This document shows, one piece after another, positions 10,023 to 21,129 of a stretch of DNA of 64,000 bases (positions are counted from its first letter, which is position 1; each line of letters opens with the position of its first letter). The notes below the pieces were generated by a model, which did not search any database, had not been told where the DNA came from, and saw nothing but the letters and a program-made list of their open reading frames with translations. The position numbers and the translations under genes were made by a program. Origin of the DNA: Oenanthe sinensis (Eukaryota > Streptophyta > Magnoliopsida > Apiales > Apiaceae); the NCBI GenBank assembly GCA_028671895.1, contig JAPMAC010000207.1, positions 1,550,001-1,614,000 on the forward strand. Direction: 5' to 3'.

Positions 10023-12067
10023 ATGGCAAACCCAAATTTCACAATTCCCAAAACCAACTTTGTTAATCTCTCTGCTGATCGAGCAACTGGTAAATTCATT
10101 CACTACCAGTTCTGGATTGAGTCCCTCAACAACACATCCATAATAAGTCATGTTATAACCGCCTCTCCCATCCTGAATATCGAAGCCCTTCAAGCTGCTT
10201 ACTCAACATTAGAGATTCAGAGTGGTAAAGCAAATCCAACAGGCCTATCCTTCACTATCGGTGGTGCTAAATATGAGGTTAGTCTGCAGAAGTTCAATGA
10301 GATACTCGGGCTTCCTTCAGACAATTTTGCTCCGGAACCCACTATGGAGGATATGTTACAATTATTCACAGAGATAGGTTGTCTCCCTCCCACGGGTCCT
10401 ATCAAGGTAACAAAGGTTGCATGTTCCCAAAGGACAAAGACTACAGGCCGATAAACAACAACTGCCGGGTAATACTATATGGAGTGGCCAACAACAGGAA
10501 GGTGAATGTGGGCAAACATCTGTTGATTCAGTTGCTTGAGAGGTGGGCATTGGAAAAGAATGCATCTAGGAATCCGGAAGATGGACCAGTCAAATGCTGG
10601 ATGCCAAGATTCTTTCAGCTGGTTCTGGATGACGTCCTTTCAGAGGAGCACAAAAGAGTATTTCAAGGCTCTGAAAGGATGGCATGTTTTGATATGACCT
10701 TAAAGAGTATCTCCACCATGGAAACCCAGCAAAAGTCAAGACTTTTTGAGTTGCGCCTGACTCCGTACTTCCAGGATCTACAAGATGAGTATGCTAGGAT
10801 GCACGCTTCTCAGTTTACTGCAGTAGAAGCTGAGAGTAGCGGTAACGAAGCTGCAGGTGGAGATCAAGTGTCTGGAAATTTGGGAGAAGCAGGTGTGGAT
10901 GTTGACATGGCCGATGCAAATGTTGCAGAAGCTGGAGCCGACAAGGATGACGATCTTCTGAGTCAGGTACCTATTCTTGCTGATTTTGACCAATCGTCAA
11001 TTCAACCAACCCCTGTTTTCTACAGCCATGGGCCTGAAAACCCTCAGCCTCTATCCCAGGCTGCAAGCCCTTCTGTTCACAAACATTCAGCCAGCCCTAA
11101 AACTGGTGATAAAAGGAAGGCAAGCCCATCTGAGTCGAGTGAATCGAGTGGAGTGAGTGTCGGAGTTGAGAGAGTAGTCACATCAGCAGTTCTGCCACCC
11201 TCAAAGAAGCAAAAGGTGGATTCTAACCCAGTGGCAAATGCGCAACCTGTTAAGGATAGTTCACCTCTCACAGCCACCACACCTCACGCTGGTGGCTCAC
11301 CTCTCCAAAACATTCCAACACGTTCGCACTCGCCTAGGCTGTTTGGTGAGAGTCAAGGAGGGGGTCCAGCTCAACAGCCAATAGGAGTTGGCCCTACCTC
11401 CCTTGAGTTGTCCGCTCAGGGCTCTTTGAGCAATTTCTCGGAAGAGGAATGGCAAACTGAGACTAGACCTTCTGATGCTAAGATCTCAGGAAGTTTATAT
11501 GTGGAAGAGGCTGTCGAATCCAATACGGATGACTCTTCCTCATCTGAATCAGAAAACAAGTTGCTCACAGAGCAACGACATCTGGTGACTGGTGAGTCTA
11601 CGCCTCCAGAACAGCCCAGTGAACCAGAAAAGGTTCTTGGTGAACAAGGGGATGACATGGTCATAACGCCATCTCCTAACGTAGACACAGCGCTTACAGG
11701 TTCAGTCTCACTGACCGATATCGCCGACCAACACACCACTAGTCCCCAGCGACTAGTAGATGAGGCTCTAGTACTGTTAGGCTCTAAACACGAGGGAGGG
11801 ACAGGGAGAGTAGATCCCTTCTCTTTAGGGATCTTGATCGAAACAGAACCCGGCGAGAGTAAACAGTTTAACCCAAGCCAAACACCGTCCCCTAAATTGA
11901 AGGATCTAGTGAAGAAGGTGGAGGCTTTGGAGGCTGGAGTTGCTGGTGTTACTGCTGCTGTCTCTTCTCACTCTGGAAGATTGGAGGTCGGAGCACAGTA
12001 CATGGAGATCCTGATTGCCGTCCAAAATCAAATGATTGAAAAGATAAACAACCTTGGATTGGTATAG
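10023..12067 (+). pseudogene. L2 ORF, N-terminal and middle part: unknown retrotransposon protein
   Basis: The ATG at 10023 (MANPNFTIPKTNF) is preceded by aaa and starts a frame to about 10408, where a one-base shift leads into the frame 10379-12067. The first 130 residues, with FTIGGAKYEVSLQKFNEIL, resemble the N-terminal domain of proteins often named 'putative plant transposon protein'; this is recalled, not searched. The next 400 residues are acidic and Ser/Thr/Pro-rich, low complexity, with a classical nuclear-localisation-like PPSKKQKV. It ends at an in-frame TAG (12065-12067), after which the same frame stays open. The function is unknown; a nuclear or nucleic-acid-associated role is only a guess from composition. 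Confidence 0.6.
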
Positions 12068-12814
12068 GTGGAGGTTGGGCGGTCAGTCGATGATGTCACT
12101 CATGGCATGTCTCAAGTCTGGACGAAGCTGAATGAACTACTTGATGCTGTCTTTGGACGTAACAGGGCTGGACCTGGTCCTTCAACCGGTGGCGGCGGTG
12201 GCGATGATGATGCTCCTGATGAGGATAACCCACCTAAGGGGGAGAAGGAGGATCAGGGTCTGAAAAAGCTGACTAGTAAGGGTCCGGTGATCGAGTCCTC
12301 AAACAAATCTGGTAAAAAGGTGGAGGAGGCTCAACCGGCTCCAAAGGACAAAGGCAAGCAGAAGATGGTAGTTGAAGAAGAAGCTGAGAAAGAAACAACT
12401 CTCGTCGATGTATTTATGGGACACTTTATTGAAGATTCTGATGATGACGAGATGGATGTAGAAGCCTTAGTGGCAAGGAGGTCGAGACTCGAGCTACGGG
12501 CAAAAGAGTGGGAACAAGAAAGAGGTCTAAATCCTGGCGGATCCGGCATAGGTGATGCAGGAGATCACTCGGTTGCTGACGAGTATGTGCCAGAAGAAGA
12601 AGTTGATGAAGTAGTGAAAGAAGCGGAGATGCAAGAAGAGATTTTCAGGGAAGCCAGAAAAAGAGTGAATGAAGAAGTACTTCAAGGAATAGTAGAAAAG
12701 GAACTAATGGCAAAGGAGAAGAGAGCGGCTCAGAAAACTCAGCATGAGTATGAAATGAAAAAGATCAAAGATCCTAAGGTCCAGGCTGACATAAGGATGG
12801 AAGGTCCCGAGTGA
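12068..12814 (+). pseudogene. L2 ORF, second part after an in-frame TAG
   Basis: The reading frame of the previous entry continues without shift after the TAG at 12065-12067 and runs to TGA at 12812-12814. No ATG is needed, so this is one ancestral protein. It opens with a helical segment (DVTHGMSQVWTKLNELLD), a Gly-rich linker, then strongly acidic and Lys/Glu-rich sequence predicted to be coiled coil (near EIFREARKRVNEEVLQ). No enzyme motif is visible. Confidence 0.55.
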
Positions 12815-14107
12815 GACAAGGCTAGAGAAGTCTTAGTTGGACCAAGAGCCTATGCTCCTGACTCAGAAAGATTGAGTTTCCTTCTCCACAAGCTAGAAAA
12901 TCTAAACCGTGGGCTGCTGAACTATCTAAAATGTATAAGACAGGGATGCACCTCCGTATAAGTCATATTCAAGTAGAAGGCATGGAATCTGATGATTACT
13001 TGGACACCCATAACAAAAATTGAGCCGTGTATGGTCGATGAAGCTTTCTTCCATGCAAGGGGTGCAAGTGAACTGGTAGAATTCGCTCACAAGGTAGACA
13101 CCTCTGTCAAGACTGGAGTGCTATTTAAGGAGAAACTGTTGAAGATGGCTGAAGACAGAGGGGTTGACATTATTCTAAATCCTTACCAGGTCAGATACGT
13201 CCATGACAAGGTATTGAGGATCGTAAATCTGCATGACTCGAAACTGACCCCGAGCGGAAATATACTAAAGGCAGTTGCAAAGATAGTCCTCTCAAAGGGT
13301 TTTCTAACAAAGGAAAAGAAGCTGGTGGCTAAGGACTTGGAGAAGTTGATAAGAAGGCAAGATGCTAGATACAAGTTGCCTGAAGCCAAACTACCAGTGG
13401 TTAAGAAGGAACCTGAAGACTATGCATTCGAGCAGCAAGAAGAGGCAATAAAGGAGTATGTGCAGAGATACGGAGATCCAAGATTAGACATTCCTGAAGA
13501 AGGAGAAATAAGGGAGGAAGCTAGTGCAGTGGGTGGTGCAAATGTCAAGTTTGTCAAAAGCAAAGCTGAGAATGAGAATGATCTGCTGATCTATATAGAC
13601 AAGTATCAGGTGGAAACCGTCATTGAGATCAAGTACGACATCTTTGCAGAACACAGTCATGAAACACTGTGTATCATAAGGGAATTGATTGATGAGATGG
13701 ATGATGTTGACGAGTTTGATCAGGATTATCTAAGGGTCACGTTTGATAACTTCTGTAAGAGAAGACAACAGCTAGACATTCAGAGGCTACAGCAATGCAC
13801 CACCGCTATTGTCATTGGATACCCTAAGCAGCTGGTCATAAGGAAGAAAGGGGAAAAGGGTTATCCTGACAAAGTCACTAAGCTGAGGTTTAAAGACATT
13901 CCCACGAAGCTTACCACTCGCAGCATGGTTGAGAGGTGGTTGAGGTTGTTTCGAGACTACAAGATCAGAAATCATGTGGAAGCGGAAGGACTTAATCTTC
14001 TCAAGAAAAGAATGGATGAAGTCTGCAACCTTGATTTCATGAAGAAAGAAAAAGCAGCCAAGAAGAAAGCTCATGAGGAAGAGGAGCGCAAGAAATCGAA
14101 GTTTTAA
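12815..14107 (+). pseudogene. L2 ORF, C-terminal domain related to copia ORF3
   Basis: The frame continues with two compensating shifts between about 12925 and 12990, then is open from 12992 to TAA at 14105-14107. Residues such as IILNPYQVRYVHDKVLRIV and VLSKGFLTKEKK, followed by an acidic stretch ending EEGEI, parallel ILFDPHEVRFFSNKLYQIM, MLRSKGFRSQAK and EEGEV in ORF3 of A5 (45829-47478, minus). Upstream, the AFFHARGASELVEF segment parallels EFFRQRSLSVIWTF. L2 has about 200 further residues, ending in a Lys/Glu coiled coil (KKKAHEEEERKKSKF). I infer homology of the domains; the function is unknown. Confidence 0.6.
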
Positions 14108-14569
14108 TGTATTATGCTTGTAATGTTTCTTTGCGTTGTAATTTGTTTTCTTGTTTTCTTGCATTGTAAGTATATTATCTGTTTTCTTGTGTAGTGTAAG
14201 GTAGAAGTTAGTTAGCTAAGTGTCTTGAAACTGGTTTATATTAGGCGTCAATTATTTCGCGAAGTTCGATGGTGGTAATACTGCTAAAAGGACTTCAGCA
14301 GGATAATTGAAGATTGAGTGGACCATGCTCTTAAGTACTTAGAGAAAATCTCTAGAAGAGCATGAAGCCATTTGATCGAGCCAACAGGTGTCCAATTTTG
14401 GCACTTGAAGTATCAGTAATAGACATGAAGCTAGTTAATCAAGCCAAGCATTATGCAAGTTGACATGATCTTTTATGAATGTTATTTTATCTTTTTCAGT
14501 CCCTAGTTAGTTGAGTTATCCTCATTGTGAATTTGGTTGTCATTGTTAGACAATCAAATAAGGGGAGAT
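14108..14569 (+). other. L2 3' untranslated region and polypurine tract
   Basis: No coding potential. The last bases before the right LTR, caaataaggggagat (14555-14569), form the polypurine tract that primes plus-strand DNA synthesis in LTR elements. It matches those of A5 (minus, 45601-45613), D (39098-39110) and C (minus, 41910-41924). Confidence 0.6.
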
Positions 14570-15856
14570 TGAAAGGCATAGGTGTACTAAAATGTAACAC
14601 TTAATTACTATGTAACTCAACTAGGTAAAAGATAAAACAAAAGCAAAACAAGGGAAACTGAAGAAGCACATGGAATCAATCAACTGAAGAAATGGTGATG
14701 ATACTTGGTAATTACAATTAACTAATTTGGTTAATCAAGAATGCCTAATGAGAAGAAGTTCAATCTCAGTATTGCTCATGCCCTAACTTATCTAATGGAG
14801 AATCAAATTAATGTCAAAGAAGTATCAAGAAGACCAAAGTGATTTCATGTAATGTATCTCAACAACTGGATAATGTAGAGGTTAATCAACAAATGAGAAC
14901 TGACATTCAGAAACAAGAACCCCTACAAGACTAGTCACTTATGAACCAGACCATTGCATCAAGTGTCAGGACATTGGAGGCAAGTTCATGTCAGTAATAG
15001 AAGATCTCATTTGAATTGAGTGAGGAAAAGAAATTGAAGAAGCTAGGGAAACTTGCTCATAAAGGTTAATCCACAATTAGTCACTAAAGAAAGTCAACAT
15101 TGGATGAGTGCATATTTGCTAAGACAAATGTCGATCCACAGCAGATCGAGATGCGGATCGAGATTGATAATTGAAGAAAAACATTGCAAGGCAAATGTCG
15201 ATCCACGGCAAATCGAGATCGAGATCGAGATCCTCACAGATCGAGATCGAGATCGTGATCCTCATAGACCGAGATCGAGATTTTCACATATCGAAATCGA
15301 GATCGAGATTTTCACAGATCGAGATCGAGATCGAGATTATAGACCAAGATCGAGATCGAGATGGGTCCAGGCCGAGATCGAGATGCGGGTCGATATGTAG
15401 CATTTAATGTTCAAGGGACAAGTGGCTTATTGTGGACGGTTGATCCAGAGTAGTTGGGAAAGTACTTTTTATTGTCGAGTTCCTGATTGGGCCACGTACA
15501 CAAAAAGGACAAGATCAAGACTACACGACATGATAAAAGCAGCACTTTGTTTTTATTTGTATAGGCTTGTTATCCATCTCTGTATTTTAAAAATGACATA
15601 TTTCAAGAGAGAGCATTTACTGTAAAACAATAGTGAGAGAAAGGATCAGTTGAATCAAGATTTAATTGTTGTATTTATTGTTCAACTAATCATGATGCTT
15701 TTATGAATGTTGTAGCAAATCCCTCAATGAATATAAAGATATATTCTTGAAATTATGTGTCATCATTTATTACCTGCATATTTGTCTATTTTCTCATTAC
15801 TTTAAAAAGTTGTATTCACCCCCCCCCCCCCCCTCTACAACACTTTGGACCTAACA
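14570..15856 (+). repeat. right LTR of L2
   Basis: It starts TGAAAGGCATAGG and ends CCTAACA, 1287 bases, followed by the target duplication. It includes the core box at 14932-14971, the hexamer array, a C-run (15819-15833) and the end module 'tattcaccc...tctacaacac' also seen in S1, B and C LTR ends. The first 800 bases match the left side. Confidence 0.8.
15142..15393 (+). repeat. hexamer array in right LTR of L2
   Basis: Same GATCGA hexamers as in the left LTR with few differences. The open frames across it (15053-15400, 15171-15407) are artefacts of the array. Confidence 0.8.
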
Positions 15857-16172
15857 AAAGAGATTTTAACCAGCCATTTCTCAAGTGCATAGTTGGGAAT
15901 AACCGTTAGTACATTCTTAGGGAGGTCCACGAAGGCATTTACGGAAATCACTAGGGGGATACCTCTCTTATCCATAAGGTGCTCAGGCAGGGATACTATT
16001 GGCCTACTTTAAGGACAGATGCCCACAAATTTGCTAACTCATGTGATCATTTCTAAAGGTATGCAAACCTCAACAGCAGATCAACGACACCTCTCAAGCC
16101 TTTGGTCAGCCCTTGGCCATTTGCAGTATGGGGAATTGATTTAATAGGGGTGCTACCAAAAGGAAAGGGATG
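15857..16172 (+). pseudogene. T1 integrase, zinc-finger piece
   Basis: After the right L2 target duplication the frame gives DFNQPFLKCI, then VHEGIYGNH, LIHKVLRQGYYWPTL and SCDHF, i.e. the His-His part of the integrase zinc finger, matching VHEGVCGQHLGSRALAHKI and CDRC in G3. Stops are present. It is interrupted at 16172 by G3, whose left target duplication ggatg occupies 16168-16172. Confidence 0.7.
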
Positions 16173-16756
16173 TGATATGGGTAAAAATAGCCCTGGGGAG
16201 ATAATAAATATAGCATTTATTATTCCATTAAATAGGCCTGGTATGATCCAAAGGATTGGGCCCTTGTAACGAACTAGGAAAATAAAGTCTAGGATCAACT
16301 GGGTCTGTAAGTATAGCCCACAAGCTCTGTTAAAGCTATAGGCCCAATAAGCCCTTATTATTAATTAATTTTGTAATTAGTTAAGGCTCAGTAAAGGCCC
16401 AATAAGCCTGTTAGAGGCCTTCATCCTAGAAGGATCTAGAAATTCGAACATAGGAAGAGTCCAATGAGGACTCTCATTCCTATAAGGTTTGGATAACCCT
16501 ATCACTAGGAGACTTGACCTCCAAGTCTCCTAATTCTAATCTGACTTCAAGGCCTTCGTGCGCCTATATAAAGGGCCTAACCCCTCAACATTAGAACTAC
16601 GTTGTTGGCTTGATTCTCACACGAACTGAGATACGTAGGCAGTTAACGAGGACCTGAGTTAGTCACGAAACGTTAGTGCAGCCATTAAAGCTCGAAGCTC
16701 CCCCAAACCCTAGCATTAATTACTTATTAAATACACCTCATTTTTTATCCGTAACA
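16173..16756 (+). repeat. 5' LTR of G3
   Basis: 584 bases from TGATATGG to GTAACA; pairs with 26421-27004. A TATA box (ctatataaag, 16564-16573) lies about 190 bases before the end. Confidence 0.95.
16564..16573 (+). promoter_or_regulatory. TATA box of G3 LTR
   Basis: ctatataaag in cgcctatataaagggcc; conserved in the 3' LTR. It would direct the genomic transcript. Confidence 0.7.
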
Positions 16757-16758
16757 TT

Positions 16759-16776
16759 TGGCGCCGTCTGTGGGAA
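16759..16776 (+). other. primer-binding site of G3
   Basis: TGGCGCCGTCTGTGGGAA begins two bases after the LTR end. This TGGCGCCG-type site is common in plant Ty3/gypsy elements; I do not assign the tRNA with certainty. Confidence 0.65.
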
Positions 16777-16789
16777 TCGAACAACAACC

Positions 16790-18600
16790 ATGGCAAGAAC
16801 ACGAAGTACTGCAAGCACCCTTGAAGGAGAGATTCCTGACATTGCTGTCGACACCACTGTCCCCCCTATTACAACTCAGGAGCAACGAGTTGTTGTTCCA
16901 ACCACCTCCGTTGAAGACCCTGAAGCAAGCACCCGGCGTGCCGGACCCCTTAGCATCGTCGTTCATCCTTCCAACCCCGATGTGTCAATTCATTCTTCAG
17001 CTCCTCCACTCCAGGTAATTCCACCCCTTCGTACAACTTTTGTTGCTCCTCCTACTATGCAGGTCTCGTCTGCTATAACACCTGACCCTCGTTATGGGCT
17101 CCCAAGGAACTACGAGCCCCCTTATTAGCAAGGGCTATTGCCCCACTATACCTCACAACGAAGAAGTCAGGACTTCTCTGAACCTTACTCAACTGATGAC
17201 GAGAAGTCGTCTGACGAAGATGTTAACCCACGAAGGAGGCGACCTGGTAAGGAGCCCCTTGGAGGGAGGAGTACCCAGCCCCGAGGGCCTCAAAGTAATG
17301 ACTCCCTGAACCTTCAAGAAAGAATACGCGTTCATGAAGCCGAAGCTCAACGACTAAGGAAAGACTTGGAGAAGGCATTGACAAGGCGACAGCGCCCCAG
17401 AGTTGAGGGTGCTGGAGGGTTGATGAGAAACACCTCTGTAATAGATTTGGATGAGCCCCCAAGGCAAACAAGGGCATGTCATGTTAGGGCTGATCCCCAA
17501 GACTTATTGCCAATTGGAGATCCTGATGATCCCATACCCCCCTTCACAGAAAATATTATGAATGATAAGATATCTAGGAAGTTTAAGATGCCAACAATCA
17601 GGGCCTATGATGGAACAGGAGATCCCTCAAATCATGTTCTCACGTTCTCTAATGCGCTTTTACTGCAGCCTGTAAACGACTCCATCAAGTGTAGAGCGTT
17701 CCCTCAAACCCTGAGTGGCATGGCTCAGCGGTGGTTCAGTCGTCTACCACCAAACTTTGTTGGGTCATTCAAGGATCTGAGCAGGGCCTTCATTGGTCAA
17801 TTCATTAGCAGCAAGACTCATGAAAAGAGCTCAGCTTCGCTAATGAACATGCACCAGGGGAAGAACGAATCCTTGATGGATTATATGAATAGGTTCACTA
17901 AGGAAGCCTTGAAGGTCCCTGATCTAGACCAGAAGGTAGCTATGATGGCCTTGCAGCAAGGGACTTCTGACGAAAATTTCAGGAGATCGCTAGCCAAGAG
18001 GGACCTTGAAACTATGAATGATCTCCAAGAGAGAGCAGGAAAGTATATCAAGGCTGAGGAAAGCTCAAGGGTTTCAGACCTCGAACGCCTATTCTAAAAA
18101 ACGATCCAGCGATACCGAGTACACTATTGATACCAAATATGCGAAGAATGGTGACGCCAATTACTCCAAGAAGAAAGGAGGCGCCAGGTTCACTGAGTAT
18201 GCAAGGCTAAACACCACCCGTAGCCAAATACTAATGGAAATTGAGAAGGGTAAAGATCTTCGATGGCCGAAGCCACTGAGGACTGATCCTGAAAAGAGAA
18301 ATAAGAGCGCATAATGTCGGTTCCATAGGGATGTGGGACACGACACTAATGACTGTCGTCAGTTGAAAGACGAGATCGAATTTCTGATTAGAAGAGGGAA
18401 GTTGGAAAAATACACCAAGGATGGTGCTAGAGACGATAGAAGGAACGACAAACGAAGGGACTCAGACCCCAAAGAAAGAAACAATCAGCCCAGAGGGCCA
18501 GTGATCAACGTAATCTCAGGAGGACCAACCGCAGCAGGCAACTCCCGGAACTCCAGGAAGGCGTATGCCCGGGAAGTAATGAGTATTGTAGGAGAGCCTC
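16790..18600 (+). pseudogene. G3 gag
   Basis: The ATG at 16790 (MARTRSTASTLEG) is the first after the primer site. The frame is broken by TAG at 17126-17128, where the context suggests a CAG codon originally, and continues to 18097; a shift then leads to 18018-18314 and, after TAA at 18312-18314, to 18333 onward. The middle has the capsid-like region (KMPTIRAYDGTGDPSNHV, RWFSRLPPNFVGSF). Just after the TAA comes the knuckle-like CRFHRDVGHDTNDC, followed by an Arg/Lys-rich tail. Gag forms the particle that packages the RNA. Three lesions prevent a full product. Confidence 0.8.
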
Positions 18601-18649
18601 CTAAAAGGGCAAGTACTGAGGTCTCACTATCGTTTGACGACTCCGACCT

Positions 18650-19115
18650 GGAAGGGGTGAGGTTCCCCCACGATGATCCCTTAGTGATCACCCCCACCAT
18701 AGGGAATTCTCTTGTGAAAAGAGTCTTGGTGGACAACGGTTCATCTGTTGACATCCTGTTTTATGATGCTTATTTGAAAATGGGATACAACAATTCACAG
18801 CTGACCCCCTCCAACATGCCCATATACGGTTTTAATGGAGTGGAGTCTCGGATTGAGGGGATCATACAACTGCCAATGACTATAGGCGAAGAACCTCGAC
18901 TGTCCACTCAAATGTTGAATTTCTTAGTTATTAAGGCGAGCACTACCTATAATGCAATCCTTGGGACGACAGGGTTGCATGCCTTCAAAGCAATAGCTTC
19001 TACATACCACTTAAAACTCAAATTCCTGACTAATAATGGACTGGGGGAAGAAAGAGGAGATCAGAAGATGGCCAGAAGCTGTTATGTGGCTGCTTTGTAG
19101 CCTGATGGCACTGGG
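18650..19115 (+). pseudogene. G3 aspartic protease
   Basis: The open frame 18333-19100 carries the protease motif VLVDNGSSVDILF (Asp at 18732-18734), intact in contrast to T1. The flap and second half follow (QLPMTIGEEPRLSTQ, YNAILGTTGLHAF). The frame ends at TAG 19098-19100, likely a CAG originally, and a shift near 19110 leads to the RT frame. Confidence 0.8.
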
Positions 19116-20650
19116 GGCAGGTTCTCCCAATTGAAGATATGGATATCAGAGATCACGAAGAAAGGAGGTGGAAACCCGCGGAGGACTTGGAGTCCATTCC
19201 CCTGGATCCTTTATATCCTGAAAAAGTGACATATGTTGGGGCTTCACTCCCCAAGGACCTGAAACAACAACTGGTCCAATTCTTGCAAAATAACAGAGAT
19301 GTCTTTGCCTGGACAGCGGCCGACATGCCAGGGGTAGACCCCAAACTCATAACACATCAGTTGAATGTGAATCCTGGAAGGACAGCAGTCAAGCAGAAGA
19401 AAAGAAGTTTTGCCCCTGAAAGGCAGGAGGCCATTAAGCAGGAAGTAGAAAAATTGCTAGAAGCCGGGTTTATTGAAAAAATCCAATTTCCTGAATGGCT
19501 GGCCAACCCTGTGATGGTCAAAAAGAGCAATGGGAAATGGAGAATGTGCGTAGACTTCACTGACTTGAATGATGCGTGTCCTAAGACTGTTTCCCATTAC
19601 CAAGGATAGACACGTTGATAGACGCCACGGCTGGGCATGAGATGCTTAGCTTCATGGATGGTTTCAGTGGCTACAACCAAATTAAAATGCACCCCGATGA
19701 CATCCCTAAGGTATCATTCATCACTGACTTTGGTGTTTTTTGTTATCTGGTTATGGCTTTTGGACTTAAGAATGCAAGAGGCACGTATCAAAGGTTTGTA
19801 AATAAAATCTTTAAGCACCTCATTGGTAAGACCATGGAGGTCTATGTTGATGACATGTTAGTCAAAATTTTGGACAAGGCCGATCATCTTAAGCACCTGA
19901 ATGAAGCATTTGAAGTTTTAAGAACCCACAAGATGATGTTGAACCCGGCCAAGTGTGCCTTCGGTGTAGGTTCTGGGAAATTTTTAGGCCTGATGGTCTC
20001 CAAAAGAGGCATTGAAGCCAATCCTGACAAGATTCAGGCAATCTTGAACATGGATCCTCCCAAGACAGTAAAGGATGTCCAAAAGCTCACAGGGATGGTA
20101 GCAGCCCTGGGACGTTTCATATCCAAGTCAGGAGAAAAGTGCCTACCATTCTTCAAGGCCCTCAAGAAGGTCAAGAACTTTGAATGGAATGAGGAGAGCC
20201 AAGCAACATTTGAAGAACTAAAGAAGTACATGGCTGAGCCACCCTTGCTTGCCAAACCAAAACCTGAAGAAGTGCTATTCCTGTATCTGGCTGTCTCAAA
20301 CTCAGCCCTGAGTGCAGTTCTTGTGAAAGAGGAAGCTAAGGTTCAGAAGCCCATCTATTATGTTAGTAAGATTATGCATGGTGTAAAACTGAACTATTCA
20401 AAGGTTGAAAAGTTTGCATTAGCATTAATAATGGCTTCGAGGAAGTTACGCCCGTACTTTCAGGCACATGTTATTGAAGTCTTGACAGACCAACCCCTGA
20501 GAAACATACTGCATAGCCCCAAGGCCAGTGGGAGGTTAATCAAATGGGCTGTTGAACTTGGAGAGTTTGAAATCAAATACAAGCCGAGAACGGCCATCAA
20601 AGCTCAGGCTCTAGCTGACTTCGTGGTTGAATGCACCATTCCAAACCAAG
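19116..20650 (+). pseudogene. G3 reverse transcriptase and RNase H
   Basis: RT motifs in order: FAWTAADMPGVDP, WLANPVMVKKSNGKWRMCVD, then after a one-base loss near 19588 the palm segment MLSFMDGFSGYNQI, and YVDDMLVK at 19843-19866. The thumb (KFLGLMVSKRGIEANPDKI) and first RNase H (FLYLAVSNSALSAVLV, KVEKFALALIMASRKLRPYF) follow in the frame open from 19615 to 21729. Sequence matches the T1 copy in order and motifs. Only the frameshift separates the fingers from the palm. Confidence 0.88.
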
Positions 20651-20717
20651 AAGTCGGGGGGCAAGAAGAGGATAAAGAAAGTGAAGAGAAGAAGGAAAAA
20701 GAGGAAGAAATCAAAGA

Positions 20718-21090
20718 ATACTGGGTGCTCTTTTTTGACAGAGCTTCAAAAACAAAAACTAGTGGAGCCGGCTTAGTTTTGCAAAGCCCGGACGGCTTCA
20801 TTGTCGAGTATGCAATTAAGTTGGATTTCCCGACAACAAACAACGAGGCAGAATACGAAGCTCTGATAGCTGTGCTTGGTCTGGCCAGAACCCTGAAGGT
20901 AAAGAACGTGAAACTATGTGGTGACTCAAGGTTAGTAATCTCTCAAGTAAATGGGGAGTTTGAAGCCCGAGAAGAGACTATGGCGAAATACTTGAGAATT
21001 GTTAAATCTCAAGCCACACAGTTTGAAGAATGTCACTTTGGGTACATCCCAAGAGAGGAGAATATGAAGGCTGATGCCTTGTCTAAATTT
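20718..21090 (+). pseudogene. G3 additional RNase H-like domain
   Basis: After an acidic linker (EEDKESEEKKEKEEE) the frame reads WVLFFDRASKTKTSGAGL, then TNNEAEYEAL, VKLCGDSRLVISQV and MKADALSKFA, giving the acidic residues of an RNase H fold. The first Asp follows Phe (FFDRAS; many relatives have DGS/DGA), so Gly is missing at the usual place. The extra domain marks the Tat lineage. Confidence 0.8.
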
Positions 21091-21129
21091 GCATCATCAG
21101 AGAATGAGAATTACTCTAGCAGTGTTTAC

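Larger units (their letters stand above)
8098..15856 (+). mobile_element. L2: non-autonomous LTR element with one long unknown ORF
   Basis: L2 begins with TGAAAGGCATAGG at 8098, a sequence repeated at 14570, and ends ...GGACCTAACA at 15856. The 5-bp target duplication aaaga (8093-8097 and 15857-15861) is perfect and the T1 integrase frame resumes after it. The inside has no gag-pol: no protease, RT or integrase motif. Instead it encodes a long degraded protein (10023-14107) whose C-terminal part resembles ORF3 of copia element A5. The tract aataaggggagatt before the right LTR and the LTR start TGAAAGGCATA match A5, which suggests mobilisation by A5-like elements. The left LTR is only partly like the right one. 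Confidence 0.8.
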
